Source: JAXLYX01 sp046351215 (GTDB taxonomy: Bacteria > Myxococcota_A > Polyangia > Polyangiales > Houyiibacteriaceae). Taken from it: a stretch of DNA of 64,000 nt. The position numbers and the translations under genes were made by a program. The notes beneath the pieces were generated by a model. The model was given only the letters and a program-made list of their open reading frames with translations. It did no database searches and was not told the DNA's origin. Below are positions 15,969 through 25,149 of the stretch, one piece after another (position 1 is the first letter of the stretch; every line of letters starts with the position of its first letter). Location of the stretch: assembly GCA_046351215.1 (NCBI GenBank), contig JAXLYX010000023.1, positions 17,449 through 81,448 on the forward strand, read 5' to 3'.

Positions 15969-17756
15969 TCAGGCGCGGCCCCGGCCGGAGAGGACCTCCG
16001 AGAGCCGCTGCCGACCGCCGCCCGTGGCCGTTTCGAGGGCCCTCTTCAGCATCGGGCCGCAGTCGGGATGGTCGCTCCGACGGAGCGCCTGGGCGGCGAG
16101 GGCCCGGTCGTCGGGCTCGCCCGCGACCAGCACCCCGAGCAGGTGCTCGAGGGCCTCCGGGCTCGGGATCCGTGCGATGGCCGCGAGGGCGGCGCGCCTC
16201 ACGGCCGGGGTCCGCGCCCGGCGGTGGATCCGGACCAGCGGGTCGAAGGCGTGGGGGAAGGCGAGGGAGGGCATCACCTCGACGGCCGCGGCGACCACCG
16301 ACCCGTCGGAGTCCGAGAGGGCGTCCGAGACCACGCCGAGCGAGCGCTTGAAGCGGAGCTTGCGGACGGCCCCCACCGCGGCGGCCCGGACGAGGGGATC
16401 GGCATCGCGCGCGAGCCGTTCGAGCGGGCCGAGCGTCTCGTAGGCCTCGACCCCGCCGAGGAGGCTCGCGAGGCGGCTCTTGGCCGTCGGACCTTCCGGG
16501 GCCACCGGGCCGAGCAGGCGCGCGTAGCCGCCGGCGACCAGTGCGCGGCGCCGGAGCGGTCGCGCGAGGGAGGTATCGAGCGCGAGCTCGGCCATCGTCT
16601 CCCGGGCGTCTCCCGCCTGCTCGAATTCGATCACGTCCGAGCGCCAGACGTCCGGGTACGCGGCCGGGCTGCGGAGCGTGTCCGGGAGCTCGACCGACGG
16701 ATTCGGCCGATCGACGGCGTCGCGGAGACGCTCGGCGAGGCCCGTGTAGCGGACCTGCTTCCTCCGCTCGAGGGGCAGGGACGCGAGCGCGAGGGCGGTG
16801 GCACGGATCGAGGCGTAGGCGCCGAGCGTGTTCCACTGATCGATCGCCGCCACGTACGCGTTCTCGGCGAGCTCCACGGGCAGCCCGGTCGCGAGGCCGC
16901 GCTCCGCCGCCGCGACGTAGGCGTCCGCGGCGAGCCGTCGGAAGCGGGCTTCGTACGGGAGCCCGAGCCGGCGTGCGTAGTCGGCGGCCTCGCGGGCCGC
17001 GCTCGCGGCCGCGTGCAGCTCGCCGCGCTCGCGGGAGAGCGTCACGAAGTCGTCGAGGTAGCGGATCGCGTGGTGCTTGAGCCCGTCCTCGCGGAGGATC
17101 CGGATCGCGTTCACGTAGCCCTCGGCGAGGTTCTCGAACGCGCCCTCGCGACCGAGCGCGATGAGGACCTGCGTGCAGTCGAAGGCGCGCTCGCGCTGCC
17201 CACGCGTCTCGTAGCCGTCCGCGGCGGCCTCGAGGGCGCGCAGGGCCTCGATCATCGCCTCGGCGGCGCGCTCTCCCTGATTGGTCCCGCGCCACGCGAG
17301 GCAGAGGTCGTAGGCGACGAGGCCTCGGACGTAGGCGTCCGCCTCGATCGCGGGGCGCTCGAGCAAGCGCTCGAAGCGAGTCGCGGCCTCGTCGTGCCGG
17401 CCGAGCCCCGCGAGCAGGAGCCCCGCGTGTCCGAGCCAGCCCGCCGCCTCGGCCTCGGACGCCGCCTTCGCCAGGTTGCCGCGCGCGCGTGCGACGCGCA
17501 TGCGATCGCCCGCGAGCTCCGCGGCGCGCTCGGCCTCGTCCTTCGCTCCGACGTAGAGCCAGGCGAGCACCGCCGTCCGCTTCGCGCCGGCCGACGTCGC
17601 GGCCTGGGCGAGACGGCGCACCGTCGACTCGAAGAGCGCGTCGTCCACGCGCTGGGCGTCGAGGACCGCGCCGAGCAGGAAGAGGGCCTCTTCGAGGGAG
17701 CCACGCTCCGCGGCGGCGGCGACGCGCTCGAGCGTCGGTGACTGGGCGATCGTCAT
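15969..17756 (-). CDS. TPR/HEAT alpha-solenoid protein, last gene of the MoxR-VWA operon
   Basis: A 595-residue, almost wholly helical protein. The N-terminal 270 residues read as TPR-like pairs (for example AGLLLAGLGRHDEAATRFERLLE and YDLCLAWRGTNQGERAAEAMIEAL). The C-terminal 170 residues are HEAT-like repeats (DPLVRAAAVGAVRKL, DGSVVAAAVEVMPSL, TPAVRRAALAAIARI). No enzyme motif is present, so a scaffold or substrate-adaptor role is inferred. ATG 17756 overlaps the stop of the VWA gene (ATGA), so it is translationally coupled. It is the fifth and last gene in a continuous minus-strand run. Confidence 0.8.
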   Translation of the reverse strand: MTIAQSPTLERVAAAAERGSLEEALFLLGAVLDAQRVDDALFESTVRRLAQAATSAGAKRTAVLAWLYVGAKDEAERAAELAGDRMRVARARGNLAKAASEAEAAGWLGHAGLLLAGLGRHDEAATRFERLLERPAIEADAYVRGLVAYDLCLAWRGTNQGERAAEAMIEALRALEAAADGYETRGQRERAFDCTQVLIALGREGAFENLAEGYVNAIRILREDGLKHHAIRYLDDFVTLSRERGELHAAASAAREAADYARRLGLPYEARFRRLAADAYVAAAERGLATGLPVELAENAYVAAIDQWNTLGAYASIRATALALASLPLERRKQVRYTGLAERLRDAVDRPNPSVELPDTLRSPAAYPDVWRSDVIEFEQAGDARETMAELALDTSLARPLRRRALVAGGYARLLGPVAPEGPTAKSRLASLLGGVEAYETLGPLERLARDADPLVRAAAVGAVRKLRFKRSLGVVSDALSDSDGSVVAAAVEVMPSLAFPHAFDPLVRIHRRARTPAVRRAALAAIARIPSPEALEHLLGVLVAGEPDDRALAAQALRRSDHPDCGPMLKRALETATGGGRQRLSEVLSGRGRA

Positions 17757-19201
17757 CGGGCCGCCCCCGCCTTCCGCACGATCGAGAGCGCACGTTCGGT
17801 CCGCTCCGTACGCCCGCCGAGGGCGGCGACGTCGACGACGTGCGTCTCGTCGAGGCGCGAGGCCCACGCGGGTGCGCCCGTGCCGTCGCTCGGCAGGAGG
17901 AAGATGCCCGAGACCCGGGCGACGGCGCGGAGCGCGTCGATCGTCTCGTCGGTCGCGTGGCACTGGCCGTGCGTCACGAGGTACACGGCCACGTCGCGGC
18001 CCGAGCGATCGCGGAGGCGCTCGACGTCCTTCGCGAGCTGGGCGAGGACCTTCGCGTAGTTCCGGCCCCGCTCGCCGCGGAACGTGAGGAGGTGCGCGAC
18101 GGGGATCGAAGACCCGCCCGAGCGTCCGGGGGTGACGTGGGTGGCGTCGTAGAGCCTCGCGTCGAAGAAGCGCAGGACCGCCTCGTCCTCCGCGAGCTGG
18201 AGCTTCTTCAGCAGCGCGAGCGCGAGCCCCCGGGCGAACACCGAGCGCTGCCCCCGCATCGACGCCGACGCGTCGATCGCGACGTAGTGGATCTGCTGGT
18301 CGCGCTCGTTGCGTTTCTCGCGCGCGTAGTAGAAGAGCTCGTGGTCGGCGAAGCGCTGGAGGAAGATCGCCTCCGGCAGCGCGAGCTCGCTCGAGACCAG
18401 CGAGTCGAGCCCTCCGCGCCTCGTGAGGCCCGCGTAGCCGTCGACCTCGTAGCGCTGCATGGAACGCGCGCGCTTCGTCTCGAGGACGCTCGGCAGGAGG
18501 TCGAGGCTGAAATTCAAGACGTCGTTGGCCTCGGCGCTGTCGAAGACCGAGAGCAGGTCGAGGAGCGAGAGCGAGCTCGCCTCCCCGGCGTCCGCTCCGA
18601 GCATGCCGAGCAGGCGCAGCGTGTCGAGGTCGAGCTGCTCGAAAGCGATCACGACGCGCAGCCGGTCGGCGGCGATCCGCGCCGCGAAGGCGAGCTCGCG
18701 CGGCGAGAGGGAAGAGGGCTCCACGGAGCCGAGCGAGGCCTCGAAGGCGTCGTAGGTCGCGGGGTTCGAAGGGGGTGCCGGGATCGGCGCGTCGTAGCGC
18801 AGCGAGTCCGTGACCTCGGCGGCGATCGGACCGAGGATCCGCGCGACGACGGCGGCGACCATCGGATCGGAGAGGCGCATCGCGCGGAGTCGATCGACGA
18901 CCGAGCCCTTCGCGAGCTCGCGGACGAGCGACGTCCACTCGGCGAGCGCGAGCGCCTCGGGCGAGCGGGGGGAGAGCTTCGAGGCGAGGGGAGGATCCGC
19001 GAGCCCGAGCCGGTCCGCTCCGACGACGGCGAGCAGCCCGAGGTCGTGCACGAACGCGAGGGGCACCTCCACCCCGATGCGGAGCAGCGCCCGCTGCCAC
19101 TCGGCCGCGCGCACACGGAGCATGGAAGACGAGGGCCGGGCCACCGCGAGAGCGAGGCTCGAGAGCGCCTTCCGGTCGGCCTCCGTGACCTCCGTGCTCA
19201 C
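17753..19201 (-). CDS. VWA-domain protein (ViaA-like), partner of the MoxR ATPase
   Basis: A 482-residue protein, the same length as E. coli ViaA. The N-terminal 300 residues are helical with acidic loops. The C-terminal 180 residues form a von Willebrand A domain with a metal site of the form D310-A-S312-A-S314 (IDASASM), then FARGLALALLKKLQL and VAVYLVTHGQCHATDETIDAL. MoxR-VWA pairs act as chaperone-like remodelling machines in which the VWA protein binds clients or metal sites. It starts with GTG at 19201, one base after the MoxR stop. Confidence 0.88.
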   Translation of the reverse strand: MSTEVTEADRKALSSLALAVARPSSSMLRVRAAEWQRALLRIGVEVPLAFVHDLGLLAVVGADRLGLADPPLASKLSPRSPEALALAEWTSLVRELAKGSVVDRLRAMRLSDPMVAAVVARILGPIAAEVTDSLRYDAPIPAPPSNPATYDAFEASLGSVEPSSLSPRELAFAARIAADRLRVVIAFEQLDLDTLRLLGMLGADAGEASSLSLLDLLSVFDSAEANDVLNFSLDLLPSVLETKRARSMQRYEVDGYAGLTRRGGLDSLVSSELALPEAIFLQRFADHELFYYAREKRNERDQQIHYVAIDASASMRGQRSVFARGLALALLKKLQLAEDEAVLRFFDARLYDATHVTPGRSGGSSIPVAHLLTFRGERGRNYAKVLAQLAKDVERLRDRSGRDVAVYLVTHGQCHATDETIDALRAVARVSGIFLLPSDGTGAPAWASRLDETHVVDVAALGGRTERTERALSIVRKAGAAR

Positions 19202-19202
19202 G

Positions 19203-20366
19203 TCATTCTCCGAAGCGTCCGCTCTCGAAGACGTGGCCGAGGAGCTGGTCGATCCGGGCCATCGCGTCCTTCGCGGGCGCGGTGCCGATGCCGGCGAGCG
19301 CGCTCTTCACGTCGTTCAGCGCCCGGAGGTGGCTGAAGAGCTGCACGTCGCTCATCGCGCGGCCCGAGGTCAGGAGCTCCTTGATGCGCTGGACCTCGGC
19401 GACGAGGGCGTCGATGCCGACGTCCACCGCGCCGACCCTGCGGGCCGTGGGGTTCTCGCGCTGGTGGGCCTCGAGCACCGGACCCACGAGCCCGTCGAGG
19501 ATCTCTTGCTGCTCCACCGAGTTCCAGATGTGCCGGAGCACGAAGAAGTCGCTCGCATCGGGCTGCTGGCGCCCGTCGAGGTAGGCGCTCGCCGAGAAGA
19601 GCTTGAGCAGCTTGATCGCGCGCCGGTCGGAGACGCTGATGCCCTCCGCGCGGATCTGGAAGACGAGCCCCTTGTACGCCGCGAGGAAGTCGTCCGAGAA
19701 CTTCATACGGGCGCCGAGACCCGCCTGCAGCGCGTGCAGATCGGCGCTCGTCAGGATCGGCTCGAGCGCGTCGAAGCGGCCCTCGACCGTCTTCACCTCG
19801 TGCTCGATGCCGCGGAGCAGCAGGTCGTGGAAGTGGTAGCTGTCGAGGTTGTCGCTTCGGACACGCAGGAGGAAGCGGTCGAAGACGGCCATGAGCTCCT
19901 CCTCGTTCGGGACCTCGTTCGAGGCGGCGAAGGCCGAGAGCAGCGGGACCTTCTTCACCTGGCCGCCCACCGTGTAGCGGCGCTCGTTGAGGACGGACAG
20001 CAGCGAGTTGAGGATCGCGCTGTTCGCCTTGAAGATCTCGTCGAGGAAGACGATCTCCGCCTCGGGGAGCATCCCCTCGGTCCTCCGCGTGTACTCGCCC
20101 TTCTGGAAGGCCGCGATGTCGATCGGGCCGAAGAGCTCGTTCGGCTCGGTGAAGCGTGTGAGGAGGTACTCGAAGTAGCGGGCCTGCACGAGCTTCGAGA
20201 AGAGCCGGACGAGCGCGCTCTTCGCGGTGCCGGGAGCGCCGACGAGCACCACGTGCTCGCCCGCGACGGCGGCGATGAGCATGAGCCTCACGGTCTCGCT
20301 CTTGCCGAGGAAAGCCCCCTCGAGGGTGCGTGCGACGGACTTCAGCTTGTCGGCGGTCGTGGTCAC
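19203..20366 (-). CDS. MoxR-family AAA+ ATPase (RavA-like)
   Basis: A 387-residue protein with Walker A GAPGTAKS at 43-50, Walker B EIVFLDEI at 104-111 and sensor-1 region FAASNEVP at 146-153, followed by the arginine-containing DRFLLRVR. The stretch PEAEIVFLDEIFKANSAILN and the later VSDRRAIKLLKLFSASAYLDGR match the RavA subgroup of MoxR proteins closely in pattern. It lacks RavA's long C-terminal LARA extension. ATP-driven remodelling of protein complexes together with the VWA protein is expected. GTG 20366 overlaps the previous stop by 4 bases. Confidence 0.92.
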   Translation of the reverse strand: MTTTADKLKSVARTLEGAFLGKSETVRLMLIAAVAGEHVVLVGAPGTAKSALVRLFSKLVQARYFEYLLTRFTEPNELFGPIDIAAFQKGEYTRRTEGMLPEAEIVFLDEIFKANSAILNSLLSVLNERRYTVGGQVKKVPLLSAFAASNEVPNEEELMAVFDRFLLRVRSDNLDSYHFHDLLLRGIEHEVKTVEGRFDALEPILTSADLHALQAGLGARMKFSDDFLAAYKGLVFQIRAEGISVSDRRAIKLLKLFSASAYLDGRQQPDASDFFVLRHIWNSVEQQEILDGLVGPVLEAHQRENPTARRVGAVDVGIDALVAEVQRIKELLTSGRAMSDVQLFSHLRALNDVKSALAGIGTAPAKDAMARIDQLLGHVFESGRFGE

Positions 20367-21493
20367 GGGATCCGGTTCTCCGAGGCGTGGGCGGCGGCGG
20401 GCGCGAGGGTCCGATGGACGAGCGCGCGTCCGCGGGCGATGCCCTCGCGCAGGCCGCGGGGCTCGAGGAGGGTGGCGAAGGCGACGAGGCGCGCGCGATC
20501 CCGGCGGGAGAGCTCGCGGAGCGAGGCCACGGCGTCGGCCTCGAGGGCCGCGGCGAAGGCGCCGAGCGCGAAGGACTCGAAGGGCCCGAGCGCGCTGTGG
20601 AGCGGCGCGCGACCTCCGTCGAGGGCGAGGAGGGCGAGCGCGTCGAGCACGACGCGAAGGGCCGCGACCGAGCCCGGATCGCGCCGATCGACGAGGCCTC
20701 CGGCGAGCCTTCCGACCGACGGCAGTCCTCCCGCGGCCACGGCCTGCGTCACGGCGCGTGCGAGCACCGGATCGCCGAGCACCGTGAGCGCGTCGAGGCC
20801 GAGGTGGCAGGGCTTCGCGGGATCCCCCGACACGAGGTCGGTGAGCGGCGAGGCGAGGCAGAGCTTCTCGAACGTCGCCACGGCTTCGCCGCCGAGCTCC
20901 GGACCGAGCGCCTCGAAGAGGCCGTGGAAGGGGCGTCGTTCCGCCTCTTCGCGCACGCGACGGAGCTTCGGGAGGGCGCGGAGGCGCGGAGGGACGTCGC
21001 GCCCGGGGAACGCGTAGCTCCCCCCGAACCAGAGGCGCACGGTGTGGTCCTCGCGATCGAGCGCCCCGAGGGACCGCACGACGGCGTGGCGCGCCAGCGC
21101 GTCCTCGCGCGAGGCCACGGGGCCGGCCGCCTCGACGAGGGCCGCCGCGTACCCGAGCGCCTTCGGGATCGCGGCGCGCGCGAGGGCCCGATCGAGCATC
21201 GGATCGGTCGCGGCGGCGAGATCGTGCGCGGCGAGCGCGAGGGCGATCGCGCCCCGGCCGAGGGCCACGGGGGGGCTCGGATGTCCGAGGAGCGCGCGTG
21301 CCGCGTCGTCGAGGCCTCGCGCGATCGCGCCCTCGGCCTCCGCGTCGGGGATGGCCATCGCGACGAAGTCGTCGAGCACGACCGGAGGGATCGGATGCGA
21401 GACGACGACGTCGCCCCCGCCGAGCAGGGGAGCGAGGAAGCGGACGGCGAAGCGCGCGTGCTGCCGAGCGATGGTGGGCCGGCCGGGGCTCAA
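20363..21493 (-). CDS. Unrecognised helical protein encoded in the MoxR-VWA operon
   Basis: A 376-residue protein. The only start consistent with the operon is TTG at 21493, whose last two bases are in the stop of the upstream gene (TTGA overlap), with GGAGG and GGAG just upstream. It is Ala/Leu-rich and mostly helical, with one more structured central part (VRLWFGGSYAFPGRDVPPRLRALPKLRRV). No nucleotide-binding, metal or protease motif is visible. Position between an unknown protein and the ATPase suggests an adaptor or regulatory subunit. It could be one of the partner proteins described for MoxR-VWA ternary systems, but I cannot assign it. Confidence 0.7.
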   Translation of the reverse strand: MSPGRPTIARQHARFAVRFLAPLLGGGDVVVSHPIPPVVLDDFVAMAIPDAEAEGAIARGLDDAARALLGHPSPPVALGRGAIALALAAHDLAAATDPMLDRALARAAIPKALGYAAALVEAAGPVASREDALARHAVVRSLGALDREDHTVRLWFGGSYAFPGRDVPPRLRALPKLRRVREEAERRPFHGLFEALGPELGGEAVATFEKLCLASPLTDLVSGDPAKPCHLGLDALTVLGDPVLARAVTQAVAAGGLPSVGRLAGGLVDRRDPGSVAALRVVLDALALLALDGGRAPLHSALGPFESFALGAFAAALEADAVASLRELSRRDRARLVAFATLLEPRGLREGIARGRALVHRTLAPAAAHASENRIP

Positions 21494-22986
21494 GGCTCCT
21501 TCGCCTCCCTCTCGGCCGCTTCGGCCTCGCGGAGCGGGAAGCGCGTGGCCTCGTCGTAGACGAGCGTCCGCGTGCTCGCCTCTTCCTTCGGCAGGGAGAC
21601 GACCTCGATCCGATCGCTCGCGATCGCGCGCAGCTGCCGTCGGTCGACGGAGGTGAACGCCGAGTCCGGCACGACGCGCGCCGGTCCGTCGGCGCCGAGG
21701 AAGACCTTGCCGGTGGCGCATTCGGGTACCAGCGAGACGAGGACGTCCTTCGAGACCTCGGGGACGAGCCGTCGCCCGACCGGGACGTAGAGGTTCTCGG
21801 CGACCGCGCGATGGGCCTGGCCGAGCGGCAGGGCCTCGAGGCCGGAGGGATCGAGCACGAAGATCGCATCGCTCGAGACCGCGACGCGGAGGCCGGAGAG
21901 CACGCGGGGCGGGAGGACCGCGAGCAAGCGCGCGAGCCGCTCGCGCTCCGCGATCGGGACGACGGTCGCGACGACGTCGTCCGGAGGCGACTCGTCCGGG
22001 GCGAGCTTCAGCACGAGGTCGAGCGAGCCCGTCGCTTCGACGGGGCGCACCTTCGCCTCGTGGAGGGCGTCCGCGGTGCCGATGCGGAGACGGACGAGCG
22101 AGCTCACGCTCGCGAAGGGCGGGAGCGGATCGAGCAGGCGCACGGGCTCGCCGGGCACGAAGAGCGCGAGCGAGCCCTCGGGGAAGACGCCCTCGAGGAC
22201 GTCGAGGGGGAGCGGATGTCGATGGCCGAGCGCGACGGCCGCGCGCCCACCCACCGGCGCGAGGACCGTGACGCCGGGGATCGAGGCGAGCAGCGCGACG
22301 ATCCGCTCCGGGGCGTCCTGCACGTCGACGACGTGACGCGCGACCGGGCGGTCGTCGAAGACGCTCTCGCCGATCCACTCGGCGAGCGCGGCCTTCGCCT
22401 TCACGCCGTAGCGCGCCAGGTAGGAGAGCACGGCGCGGCCGACGCCCAGCTCGGCGACGACGAAGAGGGACTTCGGAGCGCCCGCGCCGCGCGGACGCTT
22501 CTCGAGCGTGAGACGCCGGACGAGGTCGTAGAGGCGGACCTCCCGGTCGAGCGTGTACGACTGGGTGAAGGCGAGGTCGTAGAGCACGACCCCGCCCGAG
22601 GCCGCCTCGGCGAGCTCGTCCACGTCGAAGCCGCAGGGGGCCGAGGCATCGCGGTACCGGACGAAGTGGACGTCGGTGCCCGTGAAGGCGAGGCCTCCCG
22701 CGAGACGGGCGAAGCCGGCGACGCGATCCATCCGCCGCGAGGACTCGGCGTCGAAGCGCACGAGGACCTCGCGCGTGCGACGGGCGGTGATGACCTCGCG
22801 CAACTGGAGAGAGGGCACGAGGTCCGCGAGGACCCCGTCGTCCCCGGCCGCGCGGAGGAACGCCACGAGCCGATCGAGGGAAGCGAAAAGGAGCACGCCT
22901 TCCTGCCCGAGGAGAACACCTCGGGAGTCGGGGAGCACTCCGGGCATCCGGAGGCGGCTCTGGTGCAGCGCGACCCGGCTCAGCAC
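21490..22986 (-). CDS. Unrecognised protein, first gene of the MoxR-VWA operon
   Basis: A 498-residue protein from GTG 22986 (ATG at 22947 is an alternative). It looks like alternating strands and helices: LFASLDRLVAFLRAAG, LVRFDAESSRRMDRV, FVVAELGVGRAVLSYL, and a C-terminal strand-rich segment (GLRVAVSSDAIFVLDPSGLEAL, VLVSLVPECATGKVFLGADG) that could form a beta-sandwich or part of a propeller. No catalytic motif is recognised. MoxR-VWA operons in bacteria often carry a third, beta-propeller-type (bpX) or X-domain protein; this is the best candidate for that role, by context only. Confidence 0.7.
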   Translation of the reverse strand: MLSRVALHQSRLRMPGVLPDSRGVLLGQEGVLLFASLDRLVAFLRAAGDDGVLADLVPSLQLREVITARRTREVLVRFDAESSRRMDRVAGFARLAGGLAFTGTDVHFVRYRDASAPCGFDVDELAEAASGGVVLYDLAFTQSYTLDREVRLYDLVRRLTLEKRPRGAGAPKSLFVVAELGVGRAVLSYLARYGVKAKAALAEWIGESVFDDRPVARHVVDVQDAPERIVALLASIPGVTVLAPVGGRAAVALGHRHPLPLDVLEGVFPEGSLALFVPGEPVRLLDPLPPFASVSSLVRLRIGTADALHEAKVRPVEATGSLDLVLKLAPDESPPDDVVATVVPIAERERLARLLAVLPPRVLSGLRVAVSSDAIFVLDPSGLEALPLGQAHRAVAENLYVPVGRRLVPEVSKDVLVSLVPECATGKVFLGADGPARVVPDSAFTSVDRRQLRAIASDRIEVVSLPKEEASTRTLVYDEATRFPLREAEAAEREAKEP

Positions 22987-23047
22987 GGGAGCGACCGTAC
23001 CATGTCACCGGCCGGCGTGCGCGCCTGCGCGCGAGTCCCGCTCCCGC

Positions 23048-24862
23048 TCAGAACGAGGTGAGCTTGCGGAGCATCGGCGACTTCTTCCGCTGATGGCCCT
23101 CCATCCGCCGGAGGATGTCGTCCAGCGTGCGGACGGCATGCACGAGGTGCTCGCCCTTGTTCAGCATCACGCACTCGGCGCGCTCGCCCATGGCGGCGTC
23201 CGTGATCTCGGCGCGCGAGGGTATGCCGGTCCGCGTGAGGGTCGCGAGGACCTCCGTCGCCCAGATGACGGGCACGTGCGCGGCCTCGGCGAGCCAGAGG
23301 ATCTCCTCCTGCACCTCGGCGAGGCGCTCGTAGCCGCACTCCACCGCGAGGTCGCCGCGCGCGATCATCACGCCCACGCCCTCGCGACGCATCGCCGCGA
23401 GCAGGATGGAAGGGAGGTGCTCGAAGCCGAGGCGGGTCTCGATCTTCGGGACGACGGCGACGTGCTCGGCCCCGAGCGCCGCGAGCGCGTCGAGGAGGTT
23501 GTCGACGTCCTCGGCCGTCTGCGTGAACGACATCCCGACGAGGTCCGCATGACGCGCGACCCACGGGAGGATCGTCCGATCGTCTTCGGTGAGCGCGGGC
23601 AGCGCGAGCGCGGTGTCGGGGAAGTTCATCCCCTTCTCGGCGCGGAGCTTCACCACGTCCTTCACCGCGTGCGTGATCTCGACGAGGAGCGAGTCCTCCC
23701 GACGCTCGCGCACGATGCCGACGAGGTGACCGTCGTCGAAGACGACCCGCTCGCCCCGCGCCACGGCCGCGAGCGCCTCGGGCACCGCGCAGGCGATGCG
23801 CGCCGGCTCGATGCCGCCGCCGCGTCGCGGCTTCGCGTTCTTGCCGACGCGACCGTCGAGCGTCACGAGGAGATGATCGCCGACGGAGAGCGGGATGAAC
23901 CCGTCGTGCGCACGCAGCGCGCCGACGCGCGTCTCGGTCTTGCCGTTGCGCGTGCGACGCAGCGAGCAGCCCGGGACGACGTAGGCCGTGCGATCGGTGC
24001 GCGCGATCGCGAACATGGGCCCGCATTGCTCGACGACGAGCGAGCGCGTCTTGCCGCGGGCGTCGACGAGCTCGAGCCGCTCGCCCGGCTCGAGGCGCGC
24101 GAGGAACCAGGGATCGACCGGGAGGTCCTCGGCTCCCGCGGGGAGCTCCTTCGTCTCGGGGACGAGCCTCACCCGGGCGGCCTCGACGACGTTGCCGAGC
24201 TCGTCGCGCGTCGGATGGATGCGGACCACGCGCGGTCCGGGCTCGATCGGTCCCGTGCGGATCTTGGGGCCCGGGAGGTCGACGAGGATGCGGCAGTCCT
24301 TGCCCGCGTCCTTCGCGACGGCGCGGACGAGATCCGCGATGCGCGTCCACGTCTCCGGATCGTCGTGGGCCGCGTTGATGCGAACGGCGTCGACCCCGAC
24401 GGCGAGCAGGTCCTTCATCTGGGCGGGATTCGCGAGGAGGGAGCCGTCGAGCGTCGCGAGGATCCGCGTCCTCCGGCCGGTCCGCGGCGGGCCGAAGAGC
24501 TTCTCGGCGTGGACGTCGAGCTCCTTGCGCGCCGCGTCGTGCGAGCGTCCCTTCGGGGCCGTGGGCGCCTTGCCCGCGACGAGGAGCTCGAGCCAGCCGA
24601 TGACGGAGCGGAGGCGGCCCACGACGGCGGCCTCGGAGCGGCCGAGGGAGGAGAGGCCGAGCTCGCCGAGCGCGTCCTGGAGGGAGCGCAGGTCGTGGTG
24701 CCGGAGGGCCACGTAGTGGACGAGGTTCTCGGCGCCACGACGGTGGCTCTCGTGCACCGCCGAGAGCGCCTTCGACTGGGCGCGCGCCTCGCCGTCGATC
24801 GCTTGCAGGAGCGAGGCGAGCTCGGCGAGGAGGCGCTTGGCTTCGATCTCGAGGGAGGTCAT
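23048..24862 (-). CDS. Atypical pyruvate kinase with long helical N-terminus
   Basis: A 604-residue protein. A Glu/Leu-rich helical region occupies residues 1-125. The pyruvate-kinase barrel then starts at TRILATLDGSLLANP and VDAVRINAAHDD, with the B domain inserted. The barrel resumes with VVPKIETRLGFEHL (active-site Lys and Glu), GVMIARGDLAVECG (metal-binding Glu/Asp) and VIWATEVLATLTRTGIPSRAEITDA. The usual SGETA signature is replaced by ECVMLNKGEH, and the sequence ends soon after, so the classical allosteric C-terminal domain is missing. This matches a minor pyruvate-kinase-like class seen in plants and bacteria. It likely converts phosphoenolpyruvate and ADP to pyruvate and ATP, but that is not certain. 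It lies 61 bp upstream of the MoxR-VWA operon on the same strand. Confidence 0.8.
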   Translation of the reverse strand: MTSLEIEAKRLLAELASLLQAIDGEARAQSKALSAVHESHRRGAENLVHYVALRHHDLRSLQDALGELGLSSLGRSEAAVVGRLRSVIGWLELLVAGKAPTAPKGRSHDAARKELDVHAEKLFGPPRTGRRTRILATLDGSLLANPAQMKDLLAVGVDAVRINAAHDDPETWTRIADLVRAVAKDAGKDCRILVDLPGPKIRTGPIEPGPRVVRIHPTRDELGNVVEAARVRLVPETKELPAGAEDLPVDPWFLARLEPGERLELVDARGKTRSLVVEQCGPMFAIARTDRTAYVVPGCSLRRTRNGKTETRVGALRAHDGFIPLSVGDHLLVTLDGRVGKNAKPRRGGGIEPARIACAVPEALAAVARGERVVFDDGHLVGIVRERREDSLLVEITHAVKDVVKLRAEKGMNFPDTALALPALTEDDRTILPWVARHADLVGMSFTQTAEDVDNLLDALAALGAEHVAVVPKIETRLGFEHLPSILLAAMRREGVGVMIARGDLAVECGYERLAEVQEEILWLAEAAHVPVIWATEVLATLTRTGIPSRAEITDAAMGERAECVMLNKGEHLVHAVRTLDDILRRMEGHQRKKSPMLRKLTSF

Positions 24863-25054
24863 CGAGACCGGCTTCTTGCGACGAATGGCCTGGAGATGCA
24901 CGCCCCCGATGTGCGCCCCGACGGAAACGGGCGTGTGACGAGGTCGTGACCGGGGGGTTCCAAGCGGGTCCGGCTGCGTGAGCCCCTCCACCTCCGCCGG
25001 ACGCCATGCTTCGACGGTTCCGACCCTCGTGAGCGCCCCGCGTCCGCGCCTGAA

Positions 25055-25082
25055 CGGATGTCGTAGGCGCTTAGGACATCCG
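25055..25082. promoter_or_regulatory. Perfect 8-bp inverted repeat upstream of the HTH-membrane gene
   Basis: CGGATGTC (25055-25062) and GACATCCG (25075-25082) are exact inverse complements with a 12-base spacer, in the 287-bp region between the divergent pyruvate kinase and HTH-membrane genes. The arms lie 20 bp apart centre to centre (two helical turns), which fits a dimeric regulator; a hairpin in the transcript is the alternative. Confidence 0.5.
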
Positions 25083-25149
25083 TCCAACTGTCCCCGGATC
25101 CCTCGCATCGCTAGGTTCCCTCCGAACGGACGGCGGAGGGGACGGGCAC

